Under the pieces are notes generated by a model, which worked only from the letters and a program-made list of their open reading frames with translations, was not told the origin of the DNA and made no database searches. Shown here one piece after another: positions 12,601-20,800 of a DNA stretch of 64,000 nt. Position 1 is the first letter of the stretch, and each line of letters opens with the position of its first letter. Origin of the DNA: Ridgeia piscesae (Eukaryota; Annelida; Polychaeta; Sabellida; Siboglinidae); contig JAODUO010001172.1 of assembly GCA_025642075.2 (NCBI GenBank), forward strand, positions 185,643-249,642, in the 5' to 3' direction. The position numbers and the translations under genes were made by a program.

Positions 12601-14065
12601 TTGCATAGGTCAGTAATAAGCAGTGTGAGAAGGTACTAGGGTTAAGAACATATACCGTCATGTAGTAATCAGGGCAATGCGACTGTTGACAGGGCTCTGA
12701 GGTGAACACACTTGTGTACGTCGTTGGGCCGGCGAGTTGTCAGACGTGGCAGCACGTCTACACAGCAGTGACACGGGGCCGGAACTGCGTCACTTTGGTG
12801 ACACGTCAATCAGACCTGGTCGTAGCTGTCAGTCGGCAGCCTCAGCGACGCAACACCAGTCTACGGGAGAAGATGGCGGAACAACTGAAGGACTTGGGAG
12901 TGAGTAGCAGGGGAGGATGCCTCCCTACTGGGGGAGGAAACGTTTCTACTGGGGAGTGAGCTATCCTACCGGGGAAGAAGCCTTCCTATAGAGGGAGCCT
13001 TTCTACTGGAGGGAGCCTTCGTACAGGGGGAGGATTCATTCTTACAGGGGTAGGATGCTTTCCTACTGGGGAACGATTAATTTTTTCAACAAACAAGATT
13101 GCATGTCTAGAAATCTTCCTCTATGATGACTAGTGTTTTTTGTCTCACATAGCTCATTCTGACCCAAATAATTTCAACCCAAAACCAAAAGCTATCCTTG
13201 CATATAAAAGGTCAACCTGATGCCATGCACCTCGCATCAGAACTGTACCAAAATATAGAAAAAGCCAAGTGACATAAATTATGGAATTTCTTATTCCTTG
13301 AATTTTGTTGACTTGAAGAATATTTAACAGGACCTAATATGAATTCAAATAAGCAGTTGCTATTTGTTATTACCGGTACATATTTGCTGCTGCTTACCCG
13401 ATGTTTGTAATAAATGTTTAAGTTTAAATGTTAAGTATAAATAGCCCTAGCTGCCTACATACAATGGCGAGAGGCCGCATCACTTCATTCTGGTCCTGTT
13501 TGATGTGATATGTGATGTTATGTTGGTGGCTAATGTAACTAGAATTTGGACAACAACAAAAGGTATCCAAATGATCTCGAGTAACAATTACCGACTGGGT
13601 TGAGCATCAATTGGTTCTATGACGACTTCATGAGATTGACACGCTATTCTAACAGAACATGTTAATCGTGATGTATTTCGACTATTTCAGGTTGCGGCTA
13701 CAACTATACCAAATGGGCCCCCAACACCAATGAACATGGCCTCAGCAATGTCCAAGTTTACAAACGCCACCATTCCTATTCAACACTCCAATGGTTCGGC
13801 ACTTGATCCCACCAGTGTCCCATCATGCACTGCCAACACAGCCCCCACTGAGAAAGATGACGGTCAACCTCCTACGTCACCCTTCTCCGACTGGGGTGAT
13901 GCTGACAGCCAAGACATTGCTGCCCTCGAGGCTGTCCCATTGTCACCCGAAACTCCGGGAAAAGTCCCCAGGACGCCAACAAAACGAAGGATTACCGAGA
14001 TGGATCCAGTGACTGACTCGAGCGTCTCGCCTCTCAAGAGAAGCTTAGCAAAGTTGAACTTCTGA
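628..14065 (+). CDS. HELB: DNA helicase B (HELB), 3' part of gene, eight exons
   Basis: Coding exons are 628–777, 3495–3958, 7159–7368, 9149–9233, 10121–10322, 11963–12112, 12693–12899 and 13691–14065. All introns are GT–AG, and every splice phase matches its neighbour, giving 613 residues and a TGA stop. The protein shows the superfamily-1B (RecD-like) motif order: Walker A GAGGCGKT, Ia [56 protein letters not shown] and [11 protein letters not shown]. These match vertebrate HELB closely. In vertebrates HELB is a nuclear 5'-3' helicase that binds RPA, helps recovery from replication stress and limits end resection. The N-terminal part is outside the window, so start and full length are unknown. 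The roughly 30 residues that in vertebrates lie between motif IV and the TSQFIAFRR segment appear shortened here. Confidence 0.95.
915..2428. repeat. 25-bp minisatellite, about 60 copies
   Basis: The unit is close to CCACCCACCCATATTACACC plus ATAAA, with common variants ending CACAAA or CAATAAA. Copies are highly uniform in the middle. At both edges (about 810–915 and 2429–2770) the same CTATTACACCCTAAACCACC theme continues in decayed form, as expected of an array that expands in its centre. Confidence 0.97.
3092..3449. repeat. 21-bp minisatellite next to a HELB acceptor
   Basis: About 17 copies of the unit TATCTGGGACAGGTCACATG plus T. Nearly every unit contains AGGTCA (a nuclear-receptor half-site) and CACATG. 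Translation gives a meaningless 7-residue repeat. The array ends 45 bases before the exon at 3495. Confidence 0.95.
3495..3958 (+). CDS. HELB: HELB exon with acidic RPA-binding-like segment and motifs Ia, II, III
   Basis: The exon starts with an acidic stretch, [15 protein letters not shown], placed between motifs I and Ia exactly where vertebrate HELB carries its acidic RPA-binding motif. It then encodes motif Ia ([14 protein letters not shown]), motif II ([10 protein letters not shown], Walker B) and motif III ([16 protein letters not shown]). The phases are one incoming base (completing Arg) and one outgoing G. RPA binding is inferred from position and composition only. Confidence 0.95.
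3966..4240. repeat. GTT-rich tandem repeat with TCCTCTT units
   Basis: Units of 17 or 20 bases alternate GTTGTTGTT with CCTCTTATT or CCTCTTGTT. The array begins seven bases after the donor at 3959 and runs straight into a LINE fragment, so it may be the short-repeat tail of that element (the LINE lies on the - strand). Confidence 0.9.
4255..4610 (-). mobile_element. LINE 3'-end fragment, copy 1
   Basis: Read on the - strand, the DNA encodes pieces typical of the extreme C-terminus of LINE reverse transcriptases: [18 protein letters not shown], then in a shifted frame [19 protein letters not shown]. Frameshifts and stops show it is dead. A second copy of the same element lies at 8745–9050 in the same orientation. 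RTE-like or a related clade is my best guess. Confidence 0.75.
4611..5576 (+). other. HELB intron sequence, no feature seen
   Basis: AT-rich intronic DNA between the LINE fragment and the hAT-type element. No coding or RNA gene signal was found. Confidence 0.6.
5585..6661. mobile_element. non-autonomous hAT-type DNA transposon (1,077 bp)
   Basis: The ends are inverted: CAGACATGGGGGTCAAATAC on the left, and the same on the right read backwards with one G fewer. The element is flanked by a perfect 8-bp direct duplication, CTACACAT, at 5577–5584 and 6662–6669. Eight-base duplications and CA-G starts are hallmarks of hAT elements. Sub-terminal DNA is rich in AAATACAAATACTTT repeats. There is no transposase ORF. 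Confidence 0.88.
6836..6943. repeat. 16-bp tandem repeat (GGACATTTCGGTAAC-like)
   Basis: About six to seven copies of AACAGGACATTTCGGT, the first ones diverged. The flanking DNA (6662–6835 and 6944–7150) is a decayed TGTACATCTAGTGTACAC-type repeat with a pure TA run at about 7013–7056. This fills the intron up to the exon at 7159. Confidence 0.85.
7159..7368 (+). CDS. HELB: HELB exon with motif IV region
   Basis: The exon follows acceptor TATTGTAG and completes a Gly codon (EPG|N). It encodes [20 protein letters not shown] and then [18 protein letters not shown], the motif IV segment that contacts nucleotide and DNA in SF1B helicases. The exon ends YPEC plus one base at donor GTG|GTAGGT. The tail [13 protein letters not shown] has no clear counterpart in vertebrate HELB. 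Confidence 0.92.
7703..8637. repeat. 0.9-kb CA / CGCA / TATACACA microsatellite array
   Basis: A compound array of CA, CGCA, CAGACA and CATATACA blocks. Because it lacks stop codons in several frames, it creates long meaningless ORFs on both strands (His/Thr or Val/Cys repeats). Alternating purine-pyrimidine DNA of this kind can adopt Z-DNA. The intron from 7369 to 7702 before it shows nothing else. Confidence 0.97.
8745..9050 (-). mobile_element. LINE 3'-end fragment, copy 2
   Basis: On the - strand it encodes [20 protein letters not shown] and then, after damage, a piece like the one at 4255–4610. The two copies align along their length at DNA level, including the CTCCAACTCCTGTCTTTTGC segment. 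As with copy 1, a simple repeat lies next to the 3' end (here the CA array). Confidence 0.75.
9149..9233 (+). CDS. HELB: HELB short exon (TSQFIAFRR segment)
   Basis: This 85-bp exon encodes [16 protein letters not shown] followed by [13 protein letters not shown]. The TSQFIAFRR block is identical in vertebrate HELB. The phase from the previous exon (one base) gives Asp across the junction, and two bases carry on into the next exon. It lies directly downstream of a LINE fragment and a large CA array. Confidence 0.9.
9234..10120 (+). other. HELB intron with AT-only array
   Basis: The centre, 9448–9692, is almost pure ATATAT broken by AATT steps. The rest is unremarkable AT-rich intron, ending in acceptor TATTTGGCAG. 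Confidence 0.85.
10121..10322 (+). CDS. HELB: HELB exon, RecD-like C-terminal segment
   Basis: The exon encodes [14 protein letters not shown], then a basic loop [11 protein letters not shown], then [13 protein letters not shown] and [10 protein letters not shown]. The last two blocks match vertebrate GIGDKICCTRNAYL and [10 protein letters not shown] and belong to the region between motifs IV and V that carries an SH3-like insertion in RecD helicases. Donor is CGT|GTAAGT, phase 0. Confidence 0.93.
10323..10614 (+). other. HELB intron sequence, no feature seen
   Basis: The start of the intron after donor CGT|GTAAGT. Nothing was recognised before the inverted-repeat element at 10615. Confidence 0.5.
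10615..11090. mobile_element. inverted-repeat (foldback/MITE-like) element
   Basis: Two diverged arms of about 120 bp face each other, roughly 10615–10740 and 10955–11085. Shared blocks include GCACTTACATTTTT, GTGCATG, ATCAATGT, AAAACAACAA and TGGTATAAAT in inverse order. The target duplication could not be fixed, so the superfamily is unknown. Confidence 0.65.
11645..11890 (+). mobile_element. tRNA-derived SINE
   Basis: A tRNA-like head has an A-box-like TAGCTCAGTG (11655–11664) and a B-box-like GGTTCAAATC (11696–11705) about 30 nt apart. The body contains ACTTTGGGCAAGTTCGTTCA and AGTGAATGAGTGCCTGGC, and the tail ends in TTGTAAGTGCTTTG. This layout of head, conserved body and LINE-like tail is that of animal SINEs. 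The limits are approximate. Confidence 0.72.
11963..12112 (+). CDS. HELB: HELB exon ending in motif V
   Basis: This 150-bp phase-0 exon follows acceptor TCTCTTTCAG. It encodes a variable beta-strand region ([20 protein letters not shown]) and ends with [13 protein letters not shown], the first part of motif V. Donor is CAG|GTTGGT. Confidence 0.93.
12113..12692 (+). other. HELB intron, no feature seen
   Basis: Short intron with donor GTTGGT and acceptor GTTGACAG. No repeat or ORF of note. Confidence 0.7.
12693..12899 (+). CDS. HELB: HELB exon with motifs V and VI
   Basis: The exon starts [12 protein letters not shown], completing motif V, and continues with [18 protein letters not shown], motif VI with the arginine finger. 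It ends [13 protein letters not shown] at donor GGGA|GTGAGT. A G-rich tandem repeat starts immediately after this donor and repeats a donor-like GGGGA|GTGAG at 12951–12960. Confidence 0.95.
12900..13085. repeat. G-rich degenerate tandem repeat at a HELB donor
   Basis: About six irregular copies of a roughly 24-bp unit built from CCTACTGGGGGAGGA and GCCTT. It starts at the donor of the motif V/VI exon and includes a second donor-like GGGGA|GTGAG at 12951–12960. The intron beyond it (13086–13690) shows nothing special. Confidence 0.75.
13691..14065 (+). CDS. HELB: HELB terminal exon, disordered Ser/Thr-Pro tail
   Basis: The exon encodes 124 residues and a TGA stop. The sequence is low in hydrophobics and rich in Ser, Thr and Pro. 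Near the end, [18 protein letters not shown] combines S/T-P sites (possible CDK sites) with a basic, NLS-like cluster, followed by [15 protein letters not shown]. Vertebrate HELB has a comparable C-terminal localisation domain controlled by CDK phosphorylation, and its tail also has SP-rich and LxxLxL-type sequence. Same-function regulation is inference. Confidence 0.9.
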   Translation, partial: VAATTIPNGPPTPMNMASAMSKFTNATIPIQHSNGSALDPTSVPSCTANTAPTEKDDGQPPTSPFSDWGDADSQDIAALEAVPLSPETPGKVPRTPTKRRITEMDPVTDSSVSPLKRSLAKLNF

Positions 14066-14535
14066 TGGAGTTGTTTATACGGGGGGCTTGAATGGGATTT
14101 TTTTAGGACAAAATGTGATAAAACAAATTTAATGTGCTTTCTTCCTTAGAGCTTAAACATGTATATGATAACTTTTTTAATGTCACCTTTTGCCCTTAAA
14201 ACCCATATTTTTTGTTAACTGTTTACATCATATCTAACAGAAGACTAGTAAATTGTGCATGTGAACGTCTTAATTTTTACTGACTATTATACGTCGTATA
14301 TTTTATGCAGTTTGAATTAAAGATTATAAATCTATGCATGCTGGGCATGTTCATTTCAGCATGTGAATATATCTTAAATTGCAACAATTATACATAATTG
14401 TATGTATGAACTTTAAAACTAAGAATACGTGATACTGTGCGAGTTTTATGATGCCGACTGTTAACGATGCTGTCCACATCACCGGGTGTGTTAGTTTCTG
14501 TTGTTCACAATAAACAGGCTGTAACAACAAAACAA
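14066..14535 (+). other. HELB: HELB 3' UTR
   Basis: AT-rich sequence after the TGA, ending at the poly(A) signal at 14509. An additional ATTAAA lies near 14318. The true cleavage site is not visible in sequence. Confidence 0.7.
14509..14514 (+). terminator. HELB: HELB poly(A) signal AATAAA
   Basis: Canonical AATAAA 444 nt after the stop, followed by a GT-bearing stretch (AGGCTGTAACAAC). It faces the ARID1 signal, whose nearest base is 24 nt away. Confidence 0.75.
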
Positions 14536-14538
14536 TTC

Positions 14539-14544
14539 TTTATT
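14539..14544 (-). terminator. ARID1: ARID1 poly(A) signal AATAAA (distal)
   Basis: TTTATT on the + strand is AATAAA on the - strand, about 1.19 kb past the ARID1 stop. Downstream (- strand) lies TTGTTGTTACAG, a GU-rich element. Confidence 0.7.
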
Positions 14545-14755
14545 CTCTAGCCAGTAGTATTTGTGTAACTACAGCAATAAAAATAGGATTTTCACACGGC
14601 AAGAATTTCACAGAAATTATCAAAAATAACTTGAGTGTGCTGACTACGTCGGGGGTCGTGAGCAAGGCCCCACTGACGACGAAACACCAACTTACATAGG
14701 AATGTCCAACTGACGAGATCGATGTCGACTGAACGTGAATCAAGGTTTATATACA

Positions 14756-14761
14756 TTTATT
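14756..14761 (-). terminator. ARID1: ARID1 alternative proximal poly(A) signal
   Basis: A second AATAAA on the - strand, giving a 3' UTR of about 0.97 kb. Which signal is used cannot be told from the sequence. Confidence 0.4.
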
Positions 14762-15102
14762 TATCTGTTAGCAACGAGTGGATGTACAAGAAATATAAAG
14801 CTGCTGCGGGTGTCACCGTGAACGCACGTGGCGCGACCGTCCGTCTGTCTGTCCCTCGTCGCCACAGTGCCGTGGTTCTAAGAAAGCATATCAACAACGC
14901 AACATCTATACAAAGGAAACCTGCTAACGCCGACATATTGGCAGCCGACTTTTTCATTCATGCACTGCATTTAATATTACTCAACGTGCATGCAACTGCA
15001 CGCGCACGCGTTCACAAACACGCTCCCCCACCTTAACGAAAACAATTCTGCATCGCCAACCGACCGACCGACGTCTGGAGAACGACGACGACGGCACGTC
15101 AC

Positions 15103-15117
15103 TGCTGCCATCTAGCG
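15103..15117. promoter_or_regulatory. CTCF-like core, copy 1
   Basis: TGCTGCCATCTAGCG. Reverse complement CTAGATGGCA fits the CTCF core (CCASYAGRKGGCR) in the conserved ten bases. The identical 15-mer recurs in the same orientation at 17866–17880. Functional binding is inference. Confidence 0.35.
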
Positions 15118-15733
15118 ATGGCAACGAGGATGAAATACAAAAATAAAAATACACCAGTCGTGACCACCTATGATGGACAAAAGGAAGGGGCGAACACATA
15201 TGCTAGTAAGAATTGTCATTTTGCATTTCGCCTCGATCGCCGTGGCCTCTGGCCGTGTGGGCGCAGATCGTCTTCCGACAACACTCATGTATAATCCTTC
15301 CCACGGTTGGCTTATCTCAAAAACCAAGTTACTATAACCTAGCTACTAGTGTCTTCGTTCAAGTACAATGTTTCCGCCAGAGACAAAATGTCGCACAGTT
15401 AACTATACACTGCTACGACGATGTGCGCTCGCGTTGAGCGCTGCGTTGTACAGATTTTGGTCGGCATGCGGATTGTAGCAAGTCTGTGACTCGGCAGTGC
15501 ACAGTTACATAACGTAGACTGTTTACAATATCACTTGTGCCAGCGAGTCCACATTGGTCTGCAGCATTAGCTATTCCCTGAGCGGCTGTCACAAGGCGAC
15601 GACATCAAGCTGTCACTGCACAAATCGTCATCAGAGAAGGACAAGCAGATGCCGCTTCGTCGCTCTATTGCCAGCGTTCGCGATTGTTGTTATGACGACC
15701 GATGACATCACTCCAGTTCGCGGGCACTGCGGT

Positions 15734-17817
15734 CTACTCTACCGGTAGCGTGCTGCGATGGTTTCGAGAACACGCGAAGAGTACGTCAGTGAGGATGGCA
15801 GCCACTTTCTGATCGAGGATCTGCGAGACGACGAGGTGAAGCAGGCGTTGTTGGTACTTGTTAAAGAGCGGCTGGTTATCGGGCACCTCTGCGAGGAAGA
15901 GCAAGATGGAGGCTGCCCGCCGCAGCATGTCCACGCTCGTCCCCATCATCTCGGGGTTATCGCGCAGCATCTGCGCGCCGTGCGAGTTAGCGATCTGCAT
16001 CGCCTGCTGCTCAGCCGCTTCGATGAAGTCGATAAAGAGCGAGATTGCGGGGTGCGTGAGCGCGACGATACGTGCGGCAATGCTGTCACCCTGGATGAAG
16101 CTCAACAGAAGCACGATGGCGAACTCTCGGAGCACTTGCTCCCTGCGGTCCGCCAACATCTGCACCAGGTTCAAGAGGAGGCGCACCACACGGCTGAACG
16201 GCGGTGTCACCAGCAGCAGGTCGACGTTCGACTCGGTGACGCACAACTTGCACAGTGTCTCCAGTGCGAGTCGCTGTGGCGACAGCACGCAGTTGACGGG
16301 TGTGGACGGCAACGAGTCGTGCGCGTACGCCGACGGACAAACGGACCAGTGCAGCAGGCCGTCCAACACCACCATCCCGATGTCCTGCGGGAACGCGTCC
16401 ATGTGTAGCTTGCCGCTGATGTTCGCGAGAATCACGAGCATGTTCTCGCGCAGCGCGTCGACCGTCTCCAGCCACCAGCTGTTCTCCTCGGAGTCGCACG
16501 TCGCCTCGCCCGCTTCGCGGTCGAAACGCTGCTCGGCGGCGGTGTGCTTCGAGTGGGTGTGGTAGAACAGCAGCAACCGCCCCAGCAAGAGGATGAGTCC
16601 AGAGTGACGCGACATCTCGACGTCGTTGCCCGGAATGAATGAGAGATTGCGCAGGATGTTCGCGACACACACACACCGCTGCGAGACCGCCGCCTGTACC
16701 TCTGGAACGATGTGCAGTGGCGGCCGGTCACGTTCGCACACGTTTACTTCATCGTCGAACTCTTCCCATAACCACTTGAGGCGGTCGAGCGTCTGACTAT
16801 CCAACACACACTCACCATCGCTGCCATACAGAATGTCCAGCTCACGCTCACTCAGAGATTTCTTCACCTGGGACGACTCCTCTTTCTTCACAACTCCGTC
16901 CATGTCAACGGGGTTACCGTTTGCGTCCCTGGGGCAGTCCTTGACTGGTTCGTCCTTGACTGGTTCATCAACCGACTCGGTTTTGACGGCCACATCTGTG
17001 TGATCTGTCGAAGTAGTGTCCTGCGTTGATGACGCCGACGATGACGATTCTGTCTTTATTGCTCCGTCGGTTGACTGTGTTGATTCCGACGGCGTCGCTG
17101 CTGTCTCTGTACAAGTGCTATTGCTTACTGAATCTTCCACCTCTTCCTTGATATTCACCGCCGTTTCCTCCTCAATTTTTTCTGTTTTCGGACTGGCACA
17201 ATCCCCGTTCTCTGCTGTGACAGCCGTCTCCTCAGTGTCCTCCACGCACGAGTCATCCTCACGTTTGAGGTCAGCCGCTGCCGCTGAACGCTTACGACAA
17301 CCAAAGAAGCGTTTCTGTAGGAAGTCGAAGGAATCTTTCGACTCAAAGTGGGACAGCACGTGCAGCGATATGTCCCCGTGTCCCTGCAGCCAGTCCCGCC
17401 GTCGACTCTCAAAGCCGTTAAACTTGTCCCACTGTTTCGTATCGAACAGGAAGTGCTTGTCGCTTGGACACTCGTCTATCACAATTGCCGTTCCGTCACG
17501 CGACTTCTGTGTGCCGACACTGTTCTCCACACCCGCTTCCGTCTGTGTCAGCGATTCGATGTCATCAACGTTCGACGCATCGTCACCTTTATTGGCTGTG
17601 ATCTCAAGGTCATTGAACTTGTCACCAAACAGCTCGATGAGGCAGTGTCGGAAGTGGTCGAGAAGGGTCTCCAGGAAGCCAGGGAGGTGCTGCAGACCAA
17701 AGTAAGGGACCGTGCTGTCGTCGTACAACAGGATGAGTATAGTGTCAAGAGCCCACGTGCTCTCCGCTATTAATCCAGACTTCAGGGCCATCATGAGGCG
17801 CCATGGGTCCGTTGTAC
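15734..17817 (-). CDS. ARID1: ARID1 last exon: BAF250_C domain
   Basis: Encodes 694 residues. It opens TTDPWRLMMALKSGLIAEST and WALDTILILLYDD, nearly the same as human ARID1A. LETLL and LGRLL are LxxLL motifs. The middle (about 1870–2070) is an acidic, Ser/Thr-rich insertion with five SUMO-consensus sites (IKEE, IKTE, VKTE, VKDE, VKKE). The second conserved half begins RCVCVANILRNLSFIPGNDV and continues with armadillo-like helices (LDGLLHWSVCPSAYAHDS, VLSPQRLALETLCKLC, VDMLRRAASILLFLAEV). It ends RSTLPVE with TAG. This exon is more G+C-rich than its surroundings, which produces long antisense ORFs that are not genes. Confidence 0.95.
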
Positions 17818-20800
17818 CTGTCACAGACACACATCGTTATAACGGAGCCAGATCTCACAGAATCCTGCTGCCATCTAGCGGACTGATGCAAACATTAGTA
17901 CAACAAATTTCTTTAAATGAGTTTACTTTCCGATTCCTTACATTATAACAAAGTAATTTCCACATGAGAAAGGTATTTGTCTGACATTTACACAAAACAT
18001 TTAAGTAACCATTGGCTAGGAACAGGCCTTATCATAAGGGACCTGTGGATTTTTTTATCCATAAATAGAAACTTTTTAAGGCTGTATTTGTGTACAGCTG
18101 TGCTAAACATGTTGCTCAACGCCATTATCCATCAGTTGTATATTTCTTCAAAATTCATCCCAGCAAACTTATACACGACCAAATCTAACAATTTCGAAAT
18201 ATATTTCTTGTGGTAATCAAATCCCATTGAATTAATTATTCTTGTTATCTTGGCCAGCATTAGTGGGTAGAAAAGCAGGGTTTACATAGCAGAAAGCAAG
18301 CTTGCACAACAGCCTTAGTAATATTACTTTAAAGTCATATACTAAGGATGGGACGAATGTGGAATTTCATTCAAATTGAATATCCTCGAAATTTTGAATA
18401 CAAACCGAATATCGAATCGAATATTCAGTGGCTTCGAATTTAATTAGAATACTGAAAACAATTTCTTACAGCCGCCTATCTTCTCTTCACATATTTTATG
18501 TACATGTACACACGCTATACAATAAAATAATTTACATTCCTGTAAAGAATAAAATAAAAAACTCGTGCAAAACTCAACACGATTTATGGTAGCTCAGCGC
18601 TTACCGTAACATTGGTAATTTATCGTGGCCATTGCTAAAGAAATGACCATCACAAATTCCAGCTTTATGCTAACCCTAAAGTAACTGTAACCCTAAGCTA
18701 ACTTTAAACTAATCCCAAAATTATCCAAAACCCTTAAATCTTAAACCTTAACTGCTAACAAAACACCCCTCGACACAATACCGATATTACGGTAAGCTAC
18801 AATTAGCTGCCACGGACGGCAATGACACTGCGGTGCCAGCGAGTTTTACGCGAGTTTGTTTTGTGAAATTTATTTGTTTAAGTAATGTTAGTGATTTCAT
18901 TTTGTAACTTGGTGTGTGAATATGTATATATATAAGATATGTGAGGAGTAGTTTGGTGGTTGTAGTCTTTTTCATAGTTAAGTCAGATCGCCCAGGACCG
19001 ATTTTGCGGGGGAAGAATAAAGGAAAATATTTGAGCGATATTCTTTATATAGCTGCAAATTTTTGAATCGAATAACGGGAAAACGTTCGAATATTATTTG
19101 ATATATATATATATATATCCTTAACATACTACTCCACAAAGTTAGTTGTATTATCCTAGTGCGACACTGCCTGCGCCATTTTACAAGGTTCGATCATTAA
19201 CTCTATTTTACTGTCACTGATGTATAATAGAGAATAAACTAGCCTCAGTATAAAACGTCCTGCTTGTAGAGATGTACCATAACTCACAACACGTACCGAT
19301 GTCTTTGTGATTGAGTCTTCGACGCTTCACCAGTTTTGGAGTGGTGGCCTCGACGCTGCCCGCTGGAAATATTACTTCTTTCTTTGGAGGAAATGCGCTC
19401 GGATGCATGCCTGGCTTCTGTTTAACACAATTACCCTCAATTACACCAGTTCAATGTTACAATAAAACAGCTAGCAAAAAATATTAATAAGGGTTAAATA
19501 CCAGGTCAGCCAGGTAGTTTCATAGGTTGTTTTTGATGAAAGTATATTACATTTTCTGTCAGAGAGGCAAGGTCACAAAATAGAAGCGACACAACGTACC
19601 TGCATTTTGCCAGGGTGTGTGAAACAGGGGGCTTTGTCTGCTCGTTGGGGGGACATCCGGTGACCGGCACGATTGTACATGCTGTATGACCCCGAGGAGG
19701 GGGGCATGGGCGACACCCCTGTACCCATCCCATAGGGGGCGTTGCCGTTGTGCATGAATCGGTGGGGCATCTGCCACTGCTGGTCTCGGCCCATTCGCAT
19801 ATCTGTGGTAGTACATGCAATCATCAACATGGCACGTGGGAAAACATGACAAACCCTCACCTTCCACAACTGGATCAACCACAACTGCCCCCTCCCCCAG
19901 CGAGAGAATTATCGCTTACCAACACACCTGCCAAAGGTAAATATTTTTAGAACGACATATCAGGAAGAAGTTCTTTGTTGTTTCAGCACTGTATTTCAGA
20001 AAGTAGTTCATTGACATTTACGCTACAAATTCTTTCGTCTATACCCACAAATGTGCCAAGGCCAATGATGCTAAAATAGGTGTACATTTCAATCAGATTC
20101 CTACCACACATGACACATGAAGTAACCATCTACCTTTCATGTCACTCTACCAGTACACTCAACATGTTCACCTGCTTGCTCGACTTACTTGACACTGCAT
20201 TGACGTTTCGAAAACCATCCAGCTGGCATCTGCAGAGGGCACCGAAAGATCTCGGCTCGTGGTACTCTGGTGGCCGGAAGACGACCCGCTCCGCTCGCAA
20301 GCCAACAGGATGGTTGTCGAAACGTCAGTGCCTATCTAACTAGAATCTAATACCTGGGGCTGGTTTCACGAAGTGTTCACACAGCATTGCAAGTCAGACT
20401 TCTCCGTACAAACACTCCGTGAAACCCGCCCCGTTGTTCTGTTAACCCCCCCCCCGTATCACGCGCTACTCACTCGCAGACATGTTGTATCCGTCCCGCC
20501 GGCCGAATTCACCGTAGCCCTTCGGCTGTTGCGATGCGTACAAGTCCCGCTGCGGGCCACTGCCCCCCTTCTGCGCCCCGTAGCCATGCTGGCCAGAGTA
20601 CCCTGGGTACTGACCAGAGTACCCCTGCCCGCCACCGCTGCCGTACTGGCCATACTGGTCGTGGGGCGGTCGCTGCTGTGGCATCTGGTTGCCATAGCGA
20701 CCGTGCATCGAGTCCTGACTGGCGTTGGGCATTCCGCCGGACATCATGCGCATCTGGGAAGGCGATGACATCGTGTCGGGCGACTGCTCCGACCTGACAG

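Larger units (their letters stand above)
14520..15733 (-). other. ARID1: ARID1 3' UTR
   Basis: Region between the ARID1 stop codon (15734–15736) and the facing poly(A) signals. It is richer in G+C and CpG than the introns, especially at 14810–15240 and 15410–15730. No other gene is recognisable; ORFs in it are short. Confidence 0.65.

Noticed and set aside
13730..14012. Independent start Met at 13730
   Set aside because: It is an internal Met of the HELB terminal exon, in frame with the spliced protein.
15758..17773. Antisense ORFs of 216, 235, 229 and 141 codons on the + strand
   Set aside because: They are shadows of the G+C-rich last ARID1 exon, whose - strand reading is clearly homologous to BAF250_C.
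18660..18760. Telomere-like AACCCTAA words
   Set aside because: Only two or three degenerate words inside a transposon; no tandem TTAGGG array.
20199..20332. Hammerhead ribozyme
   Set aside because: GAAAC is present but a CUGAUGA core is not, on either strand.
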